From Rhyacophila brunnea (Eukaryota > Arthropoda > Insecta > Trichoptera > Rhyacophilidae), in assembly GCA_022495005.1 (NCBI GenBank), contig JAGYXB010001757.1, positions 186,001 through 250,000 on the forward strand: a stretch of 64,000 nt of DNA, given 5' to 3'. Within the stretch, counting starts at the first letter, position 1; each line of letters opens with the position of its first letter. Positions 1 through 11,041 of the stretch are shown in pieces. Made by a program: the position numbers and the translations under genes. The notes below the pieces were generated by a model, which saw nothing but the letters and a program-made list of their open reading frames with translations, was not told the origin of the DNA and did no database searches.

Positions 1-175
1 TGGGTCTGGCAAGTACACATATTGTTTTTCAATTTGTGTCTGTCAGAGTATGGACCTAATAGGTTGAGCAAGTGGCTGACATCCATTTCTCGTAAAAACA
101 AAATCTGTTAATACGAAACCTCTACTCTGTGGAGGCCCATAATTATGATCCTATTAGGATCGGACATGGTCGAAA
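1..175 (+). repeat. tRNA-derived SINE, body only (head cut by window edge)
   Basis: This matches the body of the SINE copies at 48051-48285 and 45391-45624: the same blocks occur in the same order (GGCAAGTACAC, GTATGGACCTAATAGGTTGA, CCATTTCTCGTAAAAACAAA, then GGATCGGACATGGTCG). The tRNA-like head with the polymerase III boxes would lie left of base 1. It is non-coding and would have depended on LINE proteins to move. Confidence 0.75.
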
Positions 176-185
176 GAAAAGATTT

Positions 186-611
186 TTTTCTAGTGCGCAG
201 GTAACAAATAGATAATAATAATATCATAGATAAAAATTCTGAAAAAAAGATATTTAATAATATTTTTTTTAATATTATAATGATAATAATAATATTTTAT
301 AATAAATTACATTTAAAAACCTTTTTTCAAAATGCCTTTAACAGGGAAATGAAACATATTTTTGTCTATCTACACTTTCCCAATATGGAAACTACTGTTT
401 TTGTATTCAGAGCCTTTATAAATGTACATTGAAAAATATGTTGGTTCTGATAATCTTCAAATTAATGACTTGACATCGCATCTTTGTTATGACGTGATAT
501 ATTATTAATATACTGAATACATATTTTAGATACATATAATTTGATCCAAAAAATGGACTTATTCCTAATTACTTATTACCTTAACTCTGTATGGACACAT
601 ACTAATATTAT
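186..611. other. AT-rich spacer
   Basis: Very AT-rich with runs of AATATT. No open frame, repeat family or RNA gene was recognised. Confidence 0.6.
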
Positions 612-658
612 ACCATGTTTGATCCTAATAAGATCATAATATCGATCCCCACAGAGTG
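612..658 (-). repeat. SINE 3-prime end fragment
   Basis: The sequence ACCATGTTTGATCC followed by AGATCATAAT and CCCCACAGAGTG resembles the reversed 3-prime part of the SINE at 1-175 and the left end of the copy at 45391. It is short and diverged, so this is a likely but not certain fragment. Confidence 0.5.
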
Positions 659-1336
659 CTATAAAGAAGTGAAAATGGAAAATTAATTACTTAACAATAA
701 ACACAAATATTTTTTGATACAATAGTTAGGTAAAACTTTTTTATTGCCATTTATTAGTCAAACATCCTTCAATACCCTAATAGGAAACATAATATAATAC
801 ATTTGTTTGTGATTCATATGTATTATTCCCAATAGTCCCACCGTTAAATACTTGATTAACAAAAAAATATTAACTAATATAACTAAAACTTTTGTAATAG
901 TAGTAATAACGTGGGTTAAGTTTTGCAAATTTATCCTCAATTAAATACGACCCCCTGTTACTAGCTACCACCTTTCAGGAAGCCGCAGGAAAACAACCCT
1001 CTACCCTTTCACATACAACAGAAAGAGAGCCTTTTCATTTTGGGTCCTCAGCCCATTAATTCAACACGTCCGTACCTTATGCGTTATTCGCTTCAATGGT
1101 TTGCCACACAAAAAAGTTTTTTTTTATTATCTTTCTTTTCTCCATAATAATATAGTTAAATCGTATTTTTTGGCTGAGGATTTATCTATAGTACTGTTGT
1201 GCTAATTCTAACACACCAAGAGAAACCGGGCCTGAAATAAGTGATACGGGATGAATCTATGAATGCAAACAGCAGTGGCACAATATTTACTAAACATGAC
1301 GTGTAGCTACTAACCCATGATATCTGATAATTATCG
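659..1336. other. Unannotated spacer
   Basis: No gene or repeat family was recognised. A somewhat GC-richer patch lies at about 950-1100, but no sustained reading frame runs through it. Confidence 0.5.
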
Positions 1337-1484
1337 CCATGATAGAATCATATATAAAATATATATTATAATATACACAGTACTGATAGCCAAGGGTAAA
1401 AAAATTGGTTTATATTATATAAAATGGAATTAAGATACAGTATATGCATGTCTTTATCACCCCTGCTTAAGTTAGTCCGACCAG
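1337..1484 (+). repeat. Direct repeat, left copy (about 145 bp)
   Basis: It aligns over its full length with 1764-1906. Both begin CCATGAT, run through AATATACACAG, GGTTTATA and AGTATATGC, and end GTTAGTCC followed by ACCAG. The foldback element 1482-1736 and a short TTAGG tract lie between the copies. It could be a tandem duplication split by a transposon insertion or the two ends of an unknown element; no coding sequence lies between. Confidence 0.7.
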
Positions 1485-1736
1485 TGGGTCTATCCTATAC
1501 TTATCGAATACTAAAGTGATAAATAGTATCAAACTTAGGGTAGGTTTGTATCAAAATATTAGCACTTATCTCATCAGCACCTGTCTTGCTGCTGTTAAAA
1601 TATCGCACTTATTGCAACAATAAAAACCAGCTTCGTGTAATTGTTACAATAAGTGCTAATATTTTGATACAAACCTACCCTAAGTTTGATAATATTTATC
1701 ACTTTAGCGGTCGATAAGTATAGAATAGACCCACTG
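1482..1736. mobile_element. Foldback MITE with about 85-bp terminal inverted repeats
   Basis: The left arm (CAGTGGGTCTATCCTATACT onward to about 1568) is the reverse complement of the right arm (from about 1652 to GACCCACTG at 1736), with few mismatches. The arms are separated by about 80 bp of non-coding sequence. The CAGTG end resembles hAT termini, but the flanks (AGTCCGAC on the left, CTGTTTGG on the right) do not form an 8-bp duplication, so the superfamily is open. Confidence 0.85.
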
Positions 1737-1739
1737 CTG

Positions 1740-1757
1740 TTTGGTTAGGTTAGGTTA
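1740..1757 (+). repeat. Short interstitial TTAGG tract
   Basis: About three head-to-tail copies of the insect telomere unit (GGTTAGGTTAGGTTAG). Too short for a telomere; an interstitial site or chance tract. Confidence 0.6.
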
Positions 1758-1763
1758 GTATAG

Positions 1764-1906
1764 CCATGATTGAATCATAGATAAAAATATATATAATATA
1801 CACAGCACTGGAAGTCAAGGGAAAACGAATTGGTTTATAGATAAAATGTAATTAAAACACAGTATATGCCTGTCTTTGTCATCCCTTGTTAAGTTAGTCC
1901 AACCAG
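1764..1906 (+). repeat. Direct repeat, right copy
   Basis: Partner of 1337-1484 in the same orientation. It has several substitutions relative to the left copy, so the duplication is not recent. Confidence 0.7.
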
Positions 1907-1975
1907 CTGTCAGGTATATTGAGCTGTTCAGCCTGATCTCCATAAGTTGCAGATATCATCTATTTGAGTGCGTGG

Positions 1976-2716
1976 TAGGGAATCCAATCCCGAGCCAAAA
2001 TTCTGATCCCGGGATTACAATTTGACAATCCTGGGATCCCGGGACTGGTCCCGGGATTGGCATTTTTTTCCATTGTTAATATAAAATTTTTATATTGACA
2101 AATAACATTGATAAAATCGGTCAAAAATAAATCTAGTATAATTTATACTATTTAAGACATTTATTGTGAATATTGTATACGTTCAATCTTGGAAATACAC
2201 AAGTTTAATGGAGTAAATATTATTGTAATATAAATAATAATGTGAATTTAATATGAGATTGCTGTTTCTGATAGTAAAGACATAATGAATGGATTAGCGA
2301 GATTTAAAATAGTAAAGCAAATAATCATGACGTACTTATGGCTTTTCCGCATCATAAATCTAATTAGTCAGCCAAATATGAAACTGCCGTAAAACGTATG
2401 ATATCATGGTGGAATTACTTTGTTAAAAGTGCGAAGCATTGTTTTTTTACCAATCTTTCTCATTTTTAATAATCTATGTGAAAAATAAAATGAATCGGCA
2501 GCCTACACATCAAACTTCATTCAAACTGAGTTTATTTCTAATGTAGTTATTTTTTATTAAAACTATTTTTTTCTGTTATATTTTCGCTTTTATTTTATGT
2601 TCCATAAAAATTGATAAAAATCAATCCCGAAATCCCGGGATTATTTTTATCAATCCCGGGATTCATAGGTATCGAAAATAGCTCGGGATCCCGGGATCCC
2701 GGGATTGGATTCCCTA
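1976..2716 (+). mobile_element. Non-autonomous hAT-like element (741 bp) with 8-bp target duplication
   Basis: The ends are perfect inverted repeats (TAGGGAATCCAATCCCG and its complement), with more CCCGGGAT-type palindromic motifs just inside both ends. The 8 bases GTGCGTGG occur directly before (1968-1975) and after (2717-2724). An 8-bp duplication is typical of the hAT superfamily. The interior is AT-rich and carries no transposase, so the element would need an enzyme supplied in trans. A second copy in inverted orientation lies at 27514-28221. Confidence 0.88.
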
Positions 2717-2724
2717 GTGCGTGG

Positions 2725-3585
2725 CAGCGTTCAGTCTTCGATAACTGCTATTTAGACATTTTTAATCATAAAAAATGGTGACTCTTTACACTAAACGTAG
2801 GGTCCCTTAATAGGCTCAATTAATTGGTTGGACCGTCAACTTCATTCTCTTTTTTATACCCCACCTAAAAATTGGACATCGGTATATACAAATTTTATAC
2901 AGTTGACAGTTTCGTCTACTTTGGGTCTCTTGTGAACTGGCATCACCATCTAACAGAGGCAATTATCAAAAGAATCCTGTCAGTGAACTGATGTTACTTC
3001 GATCATATTTAAAGTTTAGCTTACTATATCGGTAAACTAAACGCATATTTTAAGATACTTATGAAGCTTGGGTTCACCTACTCCTCGGAAACCTGAACAT
3101 TAACCTAAACATTAAAATTAAAAATTCACTATCTCTACAATTTATACGAGAGAGCTGTAATACTCTGTAATTTGTAAGCTATTTACGTTTTTGATAATTT
3201 GTCAAGAAAAATTTAGCATTTTAATATTACCGTCAAGTGGTTCTGTACCTACTTGGTTTTATAAAATACCTACATACAACCACTAATCTAGAATATATGA
3301 ATTAAGACTATTAGCTGTTTCTTCACCCCAACCATATCCAAGATTGTAGTTGAAATTGTTTCAGAGATCGAAATATTCAATTCATGTAAAGTGGGGAAAA
3401 GGTTACCTGTAAATTTTACGTAAAACATTTCACCATGGCACAGTTCGCCGTGAGCTTTCTTATCCGAAAGAGATGACCGTTTAAAATAAGGTCTCTAATT
3501 TTATTACATTCAATATGAACATTAATTCAATTTTCATAGCTGATTTTGGGAAAATTCATGAATTCAAGAATGGAAACCTATTCTT
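2725..3585. other. Unannotated spacer
   Basis: Nothing recognisable. AT-rich sequence without a sustained reading frame or repeat family. Confidence 0.5.
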
Positions 3586-3586
3586 A

Positions 3587-3612
3587 CCTAACCTAACCTA
3601 ACCTAACCTAAC
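3587..3612 (-). repeat. Interstitial telomere-type (CCTAA)n tract
   Basis: About five perfect CCTAA units, the complement of the arthropod telomere repeat TTAGG. Such tracts can mark old break-repair or telomerase-capture sites. It supports an insect origin but does not prove it. Confidence 0.75.
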
Positions 3613-3922
3613 AAATACTCCAGTATATCGTCTATTTTCAAAATGTGTTTGCTACTGGCTTCCTGTAAAGTGTAAACCGACAAGAACTGTGTTTTATTTA
3701 GACATGAATTGTATGTCAGTACTATACGACCCAAAGACGTTGGACGGTCTTTAATATACGGCCATATATTTCAGATATAACATTTCACGGAGAAGTGTGA
3801 TACGGCGAACTGCATACGTATATATTTCCAGACATGGGGTTAAAATGGTCATCGATTTATAAATTATTCCTCTATTCTATTCTACTTATTCTTTTTGTTT
3901 TATAAACCCTTATAATATTATA
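3613..3922. other. Unannotated spacer
   Basis: Nothing recognised. Confidence 0.5.
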
Positions 3923-4351
3923 CCCCGTTAACACGTGCATGGATTTACTGCTGACAGTACGTAATATCGTGGCCATAATAAAAAAAAATCACATGTAAAT
4001 ACGTATTAGCATGCAAGTGGCAAGATTCGATGCATGAATCAAGAAAGTTCAAAAGCTTCTGAAATTTCAACAATTGGACTGTGTGATATCTGCGCCTGCG
4101 CGGTAGAATGGTAGTGTCGAACTGTCGGAAAAGAACGAACTACACCGCGTAGAGTCGTAGACACTCCTTTTTACGTCCACCGATTTTCACAATCTGTCAA
4201 ATAGCACCATACAATGACAACATCGTGTTTCATTTACACTTGAAGAATGAGATTGGTGAGACAGTCATCACTTTTACAAGTAAACGTTTATTATTGCGAT
4301 AGTTTAAAATACACACTATTGATGCAAGTAAATCTATGCATGTATAAAGGC
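3923..4351. mobile_element. MITE with ACACGTGCATGGATTTA-type ends, copy 1
   Basis: Aligns along its length with 8611-9004: shared blocks include ACTGCTGACAGTACGTA, GAACGAACTACACCGCG and GCGATAGTTTAAAATAC. The left end (CACGTGCATGGATTTA) is inverted at the right end (TAAATCTATGCATGTATA). There is no transposase frame. The target duplication could not be fixed; TATTAT is possible. Confidence 0.75.
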
Positions 4352-4829
4352 GCTATTATGGATTGTTTGACTAATAAAATTAATAAAATATAATAATGTC
4401 CATCGAGAGAAAACGTATAGAATGATCCAATGCTGACAAGAAAGTAATGAATATTGATGTCGTATCGCTTAAAAAAATAGCGATATTACAAATTACAGTA
4501 CAATTAGCACTTTTTGACGGCCCTAGTTAGGTACATGGCACAAAGTTACCTCAAGAAATCTGTCAGCGTGTGTTTGTTTATCGGGGAAGAGCAGAAATTA
4601 AAATTCGCACTCGCGCAATTTGTCACCTTTAAATACAAAGCTTTGTTTTATAAAACAGTTTCTGGGTTGTGTCAGTTTACTGGTGCAGGACAGGTCTCAG
4701 GTCAAATATGATGCTCTTTGTCAGGAAAATAATACGAAATGTAGAATATTATAGAAATATTTTATTTTCATTATTATATTTTTAATGCCAATAAAACCAG
4801 AATGATAAAAATGATCACGTAGACTCCGG
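4352..4829. other. Unannotated spacer
   Basis: Holds one short open frame (4514-4711) without recognisable family features; treated as chance. Confidence 0.5.
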
Positions 4830-5452
4830 CAGTGTTTCCCAAACTTTCGAGATCTGTGTACCCCTTCTATAATTTTCGTAATATTGAGTACCCTCATCAA
4901 AAAAAAAAATGCATTTCCTTTCTTAGTATATAAACAAAATAGATAATAAACGAAAAATAAAATTCATTCATAATAAAATAAATAAAAGTTATATTATAAA
5001 TAATATTCATTATAAACAATGAGAAGAATGAAATTGTTTATATTGAGATAGATCATCATAATTTGGTTCCCTGGTTGTTAATTTTAATCTGAGATGCGGC
5101 TCCACATCCAAAAGCTTGTTCCTTTTTATTGACTCAATGTCTACAAATGCTGAAAAAGTGACTTCAAATAGATATGAAGTTGGAAAAGGCAAGATGTATT
5201 TCAGGACTTTAATGATGATGAATGATGTTAAAGTACATTCTTTATACCTATTTATTATGCAAGAATTCGTCTGAAGCTAATTCCAACAATTGCTCTTCTT
5301 CCGCATGCGGTAAACCTACTAGCATGGATGTTGTATTGATGTCGCATTAATGCTTGTTCCACCAGGAGCAGCCAAAGCCCGGTGCAGCACGTATCCTTAC
5401 CAAACTCTTCCTGTACCCCAGGGGGTACGCGTACCACACTTTGAGAAACACG
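4830..5452 (-). mobile_element. Internally deleted hAT element (ZBED5-like type)
   Basis: The left end CAGTGTTTCCCAAACTTTCG followed by GTACCCCTTC, and the right end CAGGGGGTACGCGTACCACA followed by CTTTGAGAAACACG, have the form seen in hAT elements related to ZBED5/SCAND3 genes. Between them lies only the C-terminal part of a transposase on the minus strand. No clear 8-bp duplication is visible, so the exact ends are approximate. Confidence 0.7.
5010..5192 (-). pseudogene. hAT transposase C-terminal dimerisation domain remnant
   Basis: A 60-residue open frame reading FPTSYLFEVTFSAFVDIES, then NKLLDVEPHLRLKLT. This fits the hAT C-terminal dimerisation pattern (FPTSYLCExxFS, then RLxVEPDLRL) of ZBED5-like transposases. 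The N-terminal BED zinc finger and catalytic core are missing, so it cannot act as a transposase. It lies inside 4830-5452, near the element end as expected for the C terminus. Confidence 0.72.
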
Positions 5453-5870
5453 CCACGTAGAGTATAAATACCAGGATAACGATATACACATACTGACATT
5501 TGGTCTTCAACCTTTGACAAAAGACAGCGCGAATATTAGAAAAAATCGGTTATAGGAAGAACAAGAAGAAGGTACCATGTTTGTTAATCTGAGTCAGATT
5601 TATAATATTCCAGTGCCTATCCATAGATTGTACTATATTTTACATGAGAGCCCATTGTATTGTATGTCAAAATAGAGTACTTTCAAAAAAACGCAAAGAT
5701 TTTCAGCCGTATTAATGGGCTTTTAGCTACCTATTTTGTTTTCAGAATTTCAGGTTTTGGTTATGAATTGACTAAACATGTTATTAATTATTTACTCTGA
5801 AAGATTTAATACTCTAGCAATGGCAAAGACTAGAGGAAAGCTGCTTTAAGCAGACCTGAGAACAGACCAA
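5453..5870. other. Unannotated spacer
   Basis: Nothing recognised. Confidence 0.5.
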
Positions 5871-6025
5871 CACCCATTTCACACGGGACATCTGTGTGGC
5901 GTGACGAGATTCTGCATTTACACGCGCGTTCAGATGGGGACACACGAGTGTCGCATTCATTTATATGTAAATGTGGAATCTCGCCACGCCAGTGGCTTGC
6001 CACAGGTGTACCTTGTGAAACGGGT
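5871..6025. mobile_element. Short foldback MITE
   Basis: The left arm ACCCATTTCACACGGGACA ... GGCGTGACGAGATTC ... CATTTAC is repeated as an inverse complement in the right arm ending TTGTGAAACGGGT. The arms are about 55-60 bp with a few mismatches and one short insertion. It is GC-richer than its surroundings. Both strands have short open frames across it, which follow from the palindrome and are not taken as genes. Confidence 0.75.
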
Positions 6026-6822
6026 CCAAGACCCACATAAGGTTGTAGCAATAGGAATAATGAAAGGACCTTTTCAGTTACAACAACAGCCTACCTTCCT
6101 TCAATAGACACCCTTCACCACTGTACAATATCTATAAAATCATCGCTTAACTCATTTTGGGCAAAAATTATGTACCTACATACTTATACTTACTTTGAGT
6201 TACAGATAGGTAGGCGGTATGACAATTTTATATTTACTCAATGATTCTACTAAGTAGGATAAGTCGTTGGATTTTTATATATGTAGTTTTTTATTCAACT
6301 ACGTAATTATTTTATTAATTTTATTACAATATATTATTATTATCTCCTTGAAATATATATTTTACCCGATATAGAAGATCACTACACGGGCGTGTTAAAT
6401 ACAAAAATATCTCAGCGCCGGGACATTTTGCGAACGCCCTTCTATGCTGAATGCTCGACACATATAATTTTGATGACACCTATGATATATTGCCCTCGAG
6501 CGGCGCCTCTTTAGCCTGTCCCTGGAGGCGGCCCTGGAAGTCGCCAACACCACTACACGCCACGCAACAATGGACCTCGTGTGTTTGTTAATTGAGTAAA
6601 AGCCTCGTAAATATTTTTATATTAAAACGCCCGAGATTATTTTTTAGGAACACAGCCAAAAATATTACCTATGCAGTGGTGTCATTAATCGTATTTCATA
6701 ATGTCGGGGTAATACAATAATTCTTTGAAGAATCTTATTAGGTACTTTAATAATTTAATTGATAAACAATATACTATGTAGTATTGTACTAGTGGATCAC
6801 TTTTAACTAAATATATTGAAAA
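6026..6822. other. Unannotated spacer with a GC-richer patch
   Basis: A GC-richer block at about 6405-6590 stands out from the AT-rich background, but no frame or family could be assigned. It may be another old transposon fragment. Confidence 0.4.
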
Positions 6823-7290
6823 TAATTACAAGATAAAAAGAACTTTTATATACAACGTTTTTAAATTTTCCGTTGAATTATTATGCTCAATATGCTCAAA
6901 CTTGCACTTGATATGAAGTAAATAAAAAACAAACAAACAAACAAATATAGAATACTGAAATGTCATTTTGATATTTCATTTTGATTTCCATAGTAACGCA
7001 CGTATATATTAATAATTTAGTTGCTAAGACCACCTCCTTAGCGACCAATAATAGTCTTTTACTTTTTACGATTTTTTCTGAAATAACTTTCGATACAAAA
7101 CAGAATTAACTGAAAATGAATTCAATTCTGTTTAAAAATGGCTAAAAGTATTAAAAAAATGCATTGACATCGTGTTCTGATATATTCTAAAAGTTTCAAA
7201 TGTCTAGCTAGTCAGGAAGTTAGTTAAAAATCGATTGCAAGATTTGTACCGGACAAACAAGAATACGAGCTAATAAAAACGTTGTAAAAT
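6823..7290 (+). mobile_element. ACAACGTTTTTA-type MITE, copy A (full length)
   Basis: Begins AATTACAAGATAAAAAGAAC and ends AATAAAAACGTTGTAAAAT. The motif ACAACGTTTTTA near the left end is inverted at the right end. The interior is shared with 40262-40777, 41112-41791, 46780-47260, 54818-55141 and 55998-56450 (for example CCATAGTAACGCACGTATAT and CAGAATTAACTGAAAATGAA). No reading frame. This family is the most abundant repeat in the window. Confidence 0.82.
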
Positions 7291-7569
7291 GTCGTGCAGA
7301 AGTCTAAATATTTAAAAATGAGACAATATATCTAGGAATACTGTACTAATGTTAAGATAATATAAAGATGTATTCATACAAAATGGCACTAATATCAAAC
7401 TGGAATTTGCTTCAGTAATTTTTATATGGAAACTATTATAGAAAGCATATTTTTAGTTTAAGCTTTTGATAAGGACCTATTCGTGACTGGCACAGTATAT
7501 TGGAGGAACTTACTATTAATAAAGTTTCTCGCACCTGCTAAGTTAAAAATTATACATACGTTAAACTAG
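7291..7569. other. Unannotated spacer
   Basis: Nothing recognised. Confidence 0.5.
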
Positions 7570-7574
7570 TTCGT

Positions 7575-7640
7575 AGAACGGCTATCCTTGCATACATGCG
7601 AAACCGTGAGTTGCGGGTTCAAACCCGCGGGTGATCAAAA
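7575..7640 (+). repeat. tRNA-like segment with a perfect T-arm (possible SINE head)
   Basis: GCGGGTTCAAACCCGC at about 7613-7628 forms a perfect 5-bp T-stem and contains a B-box-like GGTTCAAACC. The expected D-arm/A-box region upstream is poor and no acceptor stem closes, so it is not called a functional tRNA gene. It may be the head of a single-copy SINE. Confidence 0.4.
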
Positions 7641-8168
7641 GGTTTTGTTCCAGTTCAATGACATTGTAGATTAGGCGAATGGTTAACAACTTTAATGTAA
7701 CAAAAATTGAATATGAAAATTTATTTAATACATAAATGGCGGCGCTTTTTAGTGGACTGTAATAGGACTCGAAGATTTGTATACTTGGGGGGAGGGTTAT
7801 ACCAAGTATTTCAGACACTAACCATTAATGATGATGAGGCTGGTTCTCACTCACTAGCACTACTACTTTCTAGATTATACTGTACTTTTTCATCACTCTG
7901 TGATTTGTTGAATAAATGGTTGGGTAATGAGTATGATTTTCATGAATTATGATGCGTTACGAGGCATTGGGGGAACCAATAATTCGTAATTATTTCTGTG
8001 ATGAAGGTAATATGGTCAAACTAGTTGACTCGTTTGTGGTCTGGAGGTAACTAAATTGTTTATACCATGCCTGGACGCACTAAAATCATTGTGTGTATAA
8101 ATTAAGCATTTTGTCTGGGATTAGTGCTACCATAATTGGCCCAAACAAATGATAATATTTAAAGGAAT
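7641..8168. other. Unannotated spacer
   Basis: Holds two overlapping short open frames on opposite strands with no family features. Confidence 0.5.
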
Positions 8169-8176
8169 AAGTAATG

Positions 8177-8431
8177 CAGCGCTCGAAATGGATCGAAACG
8201 CACCGGAGCGCCGTTCCGGTTCATATAATCCCAAAAATTATCTCTCCGTCTCCTGGTAAAATTAATTTAACTGTCTGAGCTAAACAGGCCATGAAACAAA
8301 AAAATTTAATTAAAATACACATAAAATTAGATAACTGTGTATTTACATATGTATAAATAAGCACATAGTATAAATATTTACGTAAAATTATCGAGCGCTC
8401 CGGTTGGTAAAATTTTCCATTTCGAGCGCTG
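8177..8431. mobile_element. hAT-type MITE (255 bp) with perfect 8-bp target duplication
   Basis: The ends CAGCGCTCGAAATGGA and TCCATTTCGAGCGCTG are inverted repeats, and AAGTAATG flanks the element exactly on both sides (8169-8176 and 8432-8439). A second inner inverted pair (CACCGGAGCGC and GAGCGCTCCGG) lies inside. No coding capacity. The CAG...CTG ends and 8-bp duplication point to the hAT superfamily. Confidence 0.9.
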
Positions 8432-8610
8432 AAGTAATGTATTTATACCTAATTACAAATAATGTAATAAGAATAAAATACATGCTCATGGATTCATTTT
8501 TTGCCATATTCTGATGAAGATCTACACGCTTTATGTTCATGACTTTCGACTGTTCAATCTGAGAGTCAAGAACGACTGCAAAGTCTGCGAAAAAGTATTG
8601 ATACTCAAAA

Positions 8611-9004
8611 CCCCGTTTACACGTGCATGGATTTACTGCTGACAGTACGTATTATCGCGGCCATAACAAAAAAATCACGTATTATCGTGTAAATTGCAAG
8701 ATTGCATGCAAGAATTAAAAAGTTCAGAAGCTTTTGAATTAGACCGTGCAATATCTCCGCCTACGCAGTAGAACGATAGTAGCGAACCCGCCGGTAAAAA
8801 AACGAACTACACCGCGCAGAGACTCATTTTGAGGTTAACCGATTTTCACGATCTGTCACTAGTACCAAACAATGATAACATCTCGTCCCGCTTACTCTTA
8901 AAGAAAGAGATCAGCGATACAGTCAGCACTTTTAATTGTAAACAATAATTATTATCGTGATAGTTTAAAATACAGTGAAAATAAATCCATGCACGTATAC
9001 AGGC
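8611..9004. mobile_element. MITE with ACACGTGCATGGATTTA-type ends, copy 2
   Basis: Second copy of the family at 3923-4351. Its ends are better preserved: CGTTTACACGTGCATGGATT on the left, and AAATCCATGCACGTATACAG on the right. It abuts the small hairpin element at 9006-9119. Confidence 0.8.
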
Positions 9005-9005
9005 A

Positions 9006-9119
9006 CATTCGCTGCGTCCAACGCAACTGATGCGTTGCCCATCAAGTGGTTATTAGATATAATTAACATGTTATTTAAATGTGGTAATTAAATATTAATT
9101 AAAAGGTCCGCAGCGAATG
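9006..9119. mobile_element. Small inverted-repeat element (114 bp)
   Basis: The ends CATTCGCTGCG and CGCAGCGAATG are inverted repeats. An inner palindrome CAACGCAACTGATGCGTTG lies near the left end. It starts one base after the preceding MITE. No target duplication was identified. Confidence 0.6.
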
Positions 9120-9912
9120 GGTTTTGGTATCGTAAGGAAATAAAGTATCGATCAAAATATGCTTGTTACGGTTTTTTCGAAAAAAAAATCGCTAAATATC
9201 GGTAGGTATCGAAAGAAAGTATCTGTACCTTTTTGGTGGCCCTAAATACGCACATATCAGTTCCGTTATCATAATACAGACGTATTCCACTGTCAGATAA
9301 AGCTGCAGATCTCATAATAAGACAATTTCTTTGGGAAGTGGAGATGAACCAAAGAAGTAAATAGTAAATAAATAAAATATAATTTAGTATTTTTTTTTAA
9401 ATATAGGTAATTTTTCAATTCAATTTTATTTCTTAAAGGATTCAATACTGGTTTCCTTTGATATGTCCTAACTTTTAATTAGTTGCTTACTTTGATGTTT
9501 CTTTAACCAAGTCTTAACTGCAAAGAAAATTAAGAATTCGAAACTATTCTTTAAACACCGAATTTATATAAACAAAATACAAAGAAATGTTAGACATCTA
9601 TTAATTCCCTTGACCCTAACAATAATTAATTGACTGAGTAGGTACTAATTAAATTTCAGAAATGTTTTACTGACCTAGCCACTATAGCCGAGAATAATGA
9701 TATTTTATTTCAACCAAACAATATAACAATAAATTAGTTTAATATGCCTGAAATGTGGCTGTTTATCGGTCCCATTGGACCGTCCAACTTGGTCGCCACA
9801 AAGGCCAACTTTATAATTTAAAAAGACGCGGCATCTTATTGCGTACATAAAGATCTTTTCATAATATAGTTCAATATGTATATATTGTAACTTACTTATC
9901 TTTAACTTGCTA
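9120..9912. other. Unannotated spacer
   Basis: Nothing recognised. Confidence 0.5.
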
Positions 9913-10030
9913 ATGATTTTTAATTAACTATTTTTTTTATTCAACGAATTATTCACAAGATTTAAGACTGTGACATTCTTATTATTGAACATACATAATT
10001 TTGAAAATACTTCTGAGAAAATATATTATT
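9913..10030 (+). mobile_element. Left end of a TTGAACATACATAATTTTGA element (partial)
   Basis: Carries TATTCAACGAATTATTCACA followed by AGATTTAAGA, then ATTGAACATACATAATTTTG and CTTCTGAGAAAATATATT. These blocks recur at 31797-31945, 56455-56800 and 58112-58532. The matching right end and the tRNA-like centre are absent here. Confidence 0.65.
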
Positions 10031-11040
10031 ATTTTTGTATATAATATATTATATTAGTATTAAATATATATTAAAAATTATGTAAATACATTTGATAATG
10101 TAATGATAAATCACTTAAGATTTAGAAATCGATATAATAATAATTATGTATATTTTATATATTTTTTTAAACAGAAATCCGATTTTACTGTAGGTTTACT
10201 ATAATACCCATCACTGTTAAAAATAACTACCTTCCATCAGCGATAACAGTATGGAGTTTGGATACACATGAATCTGCACTACAAAATAATTTTAATCAGC
10301 AGTCCTAATAGGTTTTTATATCCTCATTTTCATATATTTAGAAGCGGTCTATATATATATATAATGATTTCCTAAAATGAACACAAAATGGATTTCGATG
10401 ATTGTGGCCCTAGTTTTAGTAAGGGCGAATGAGTTTTAAGTGAACAATAATAAGATAATAATATACACTTAAGTATAATATATTATATATATATCACAAG
10501 AATTATGTGAAAAAATATCTTTGAAAAGGGGTCGGTGGCTAAAAAAGTTTGGGAAACTATGGTCTATATGTAGAAGGTTTTATTCATTGTCTTTGATAAT
10601 AATTATGTCAAAGTATGTTTTGCTAACTTGATTTATACGATTCCGGTTCTCAACTGCTCATATACATATGTAACTCGCATAAATTAATACAAACTGTTGT
10701 ATATTATAATATATCTTTGGTGAGGTGTTGTTGAGAAGTTATCACGAGATACATATTATCATTACAATACGGAGGGGTATCCCGCAAGTTTTTAAGTTAA
10801 ACAAAGTTCTCGTGTTATGAGGATATGGCTCTCGTGAGACAGATGGGATAAGATGTAATACTTGGGAGGTTGTGATTTCTGCGTCTTGGGCTATTTGTGA
10901 AATAAACACAAACACGGTTTATTGTTAACAATGTTAATATGTCAAGGTTAAATTAATATCTTGGATTAACTAGCTGAAACCACGAAAAACTTCTGATTAA
11001 TTTTTATTGATGCTTTCAATACACTCAGAGGTAGCTTCGT
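10031..11040. other. AT-rich spacer with a possible hAT end
   Basis: Includes short AT dinucleotide runs at about 10351-10365 and 10470-10490. AAAAGTTTGGGAAACTATGG at about 10537-10563 resembles a decayed hAT right end but has no partner. No gene recognised. Confidence 0.4.
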
Positions 11041-11041
11041 T

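Noticed and set aside
1337..1906. LTR retrotransposon with two LTRs
   Set aside because: The repeats are only about 145 bp, no primer-binding site or gag-pol lies between, and the interior is a foldback element.
5830..6107. Overlapping open frames on both strands
   Set aside because: They result from a foldback MITE; the arms give open frames on each strand.
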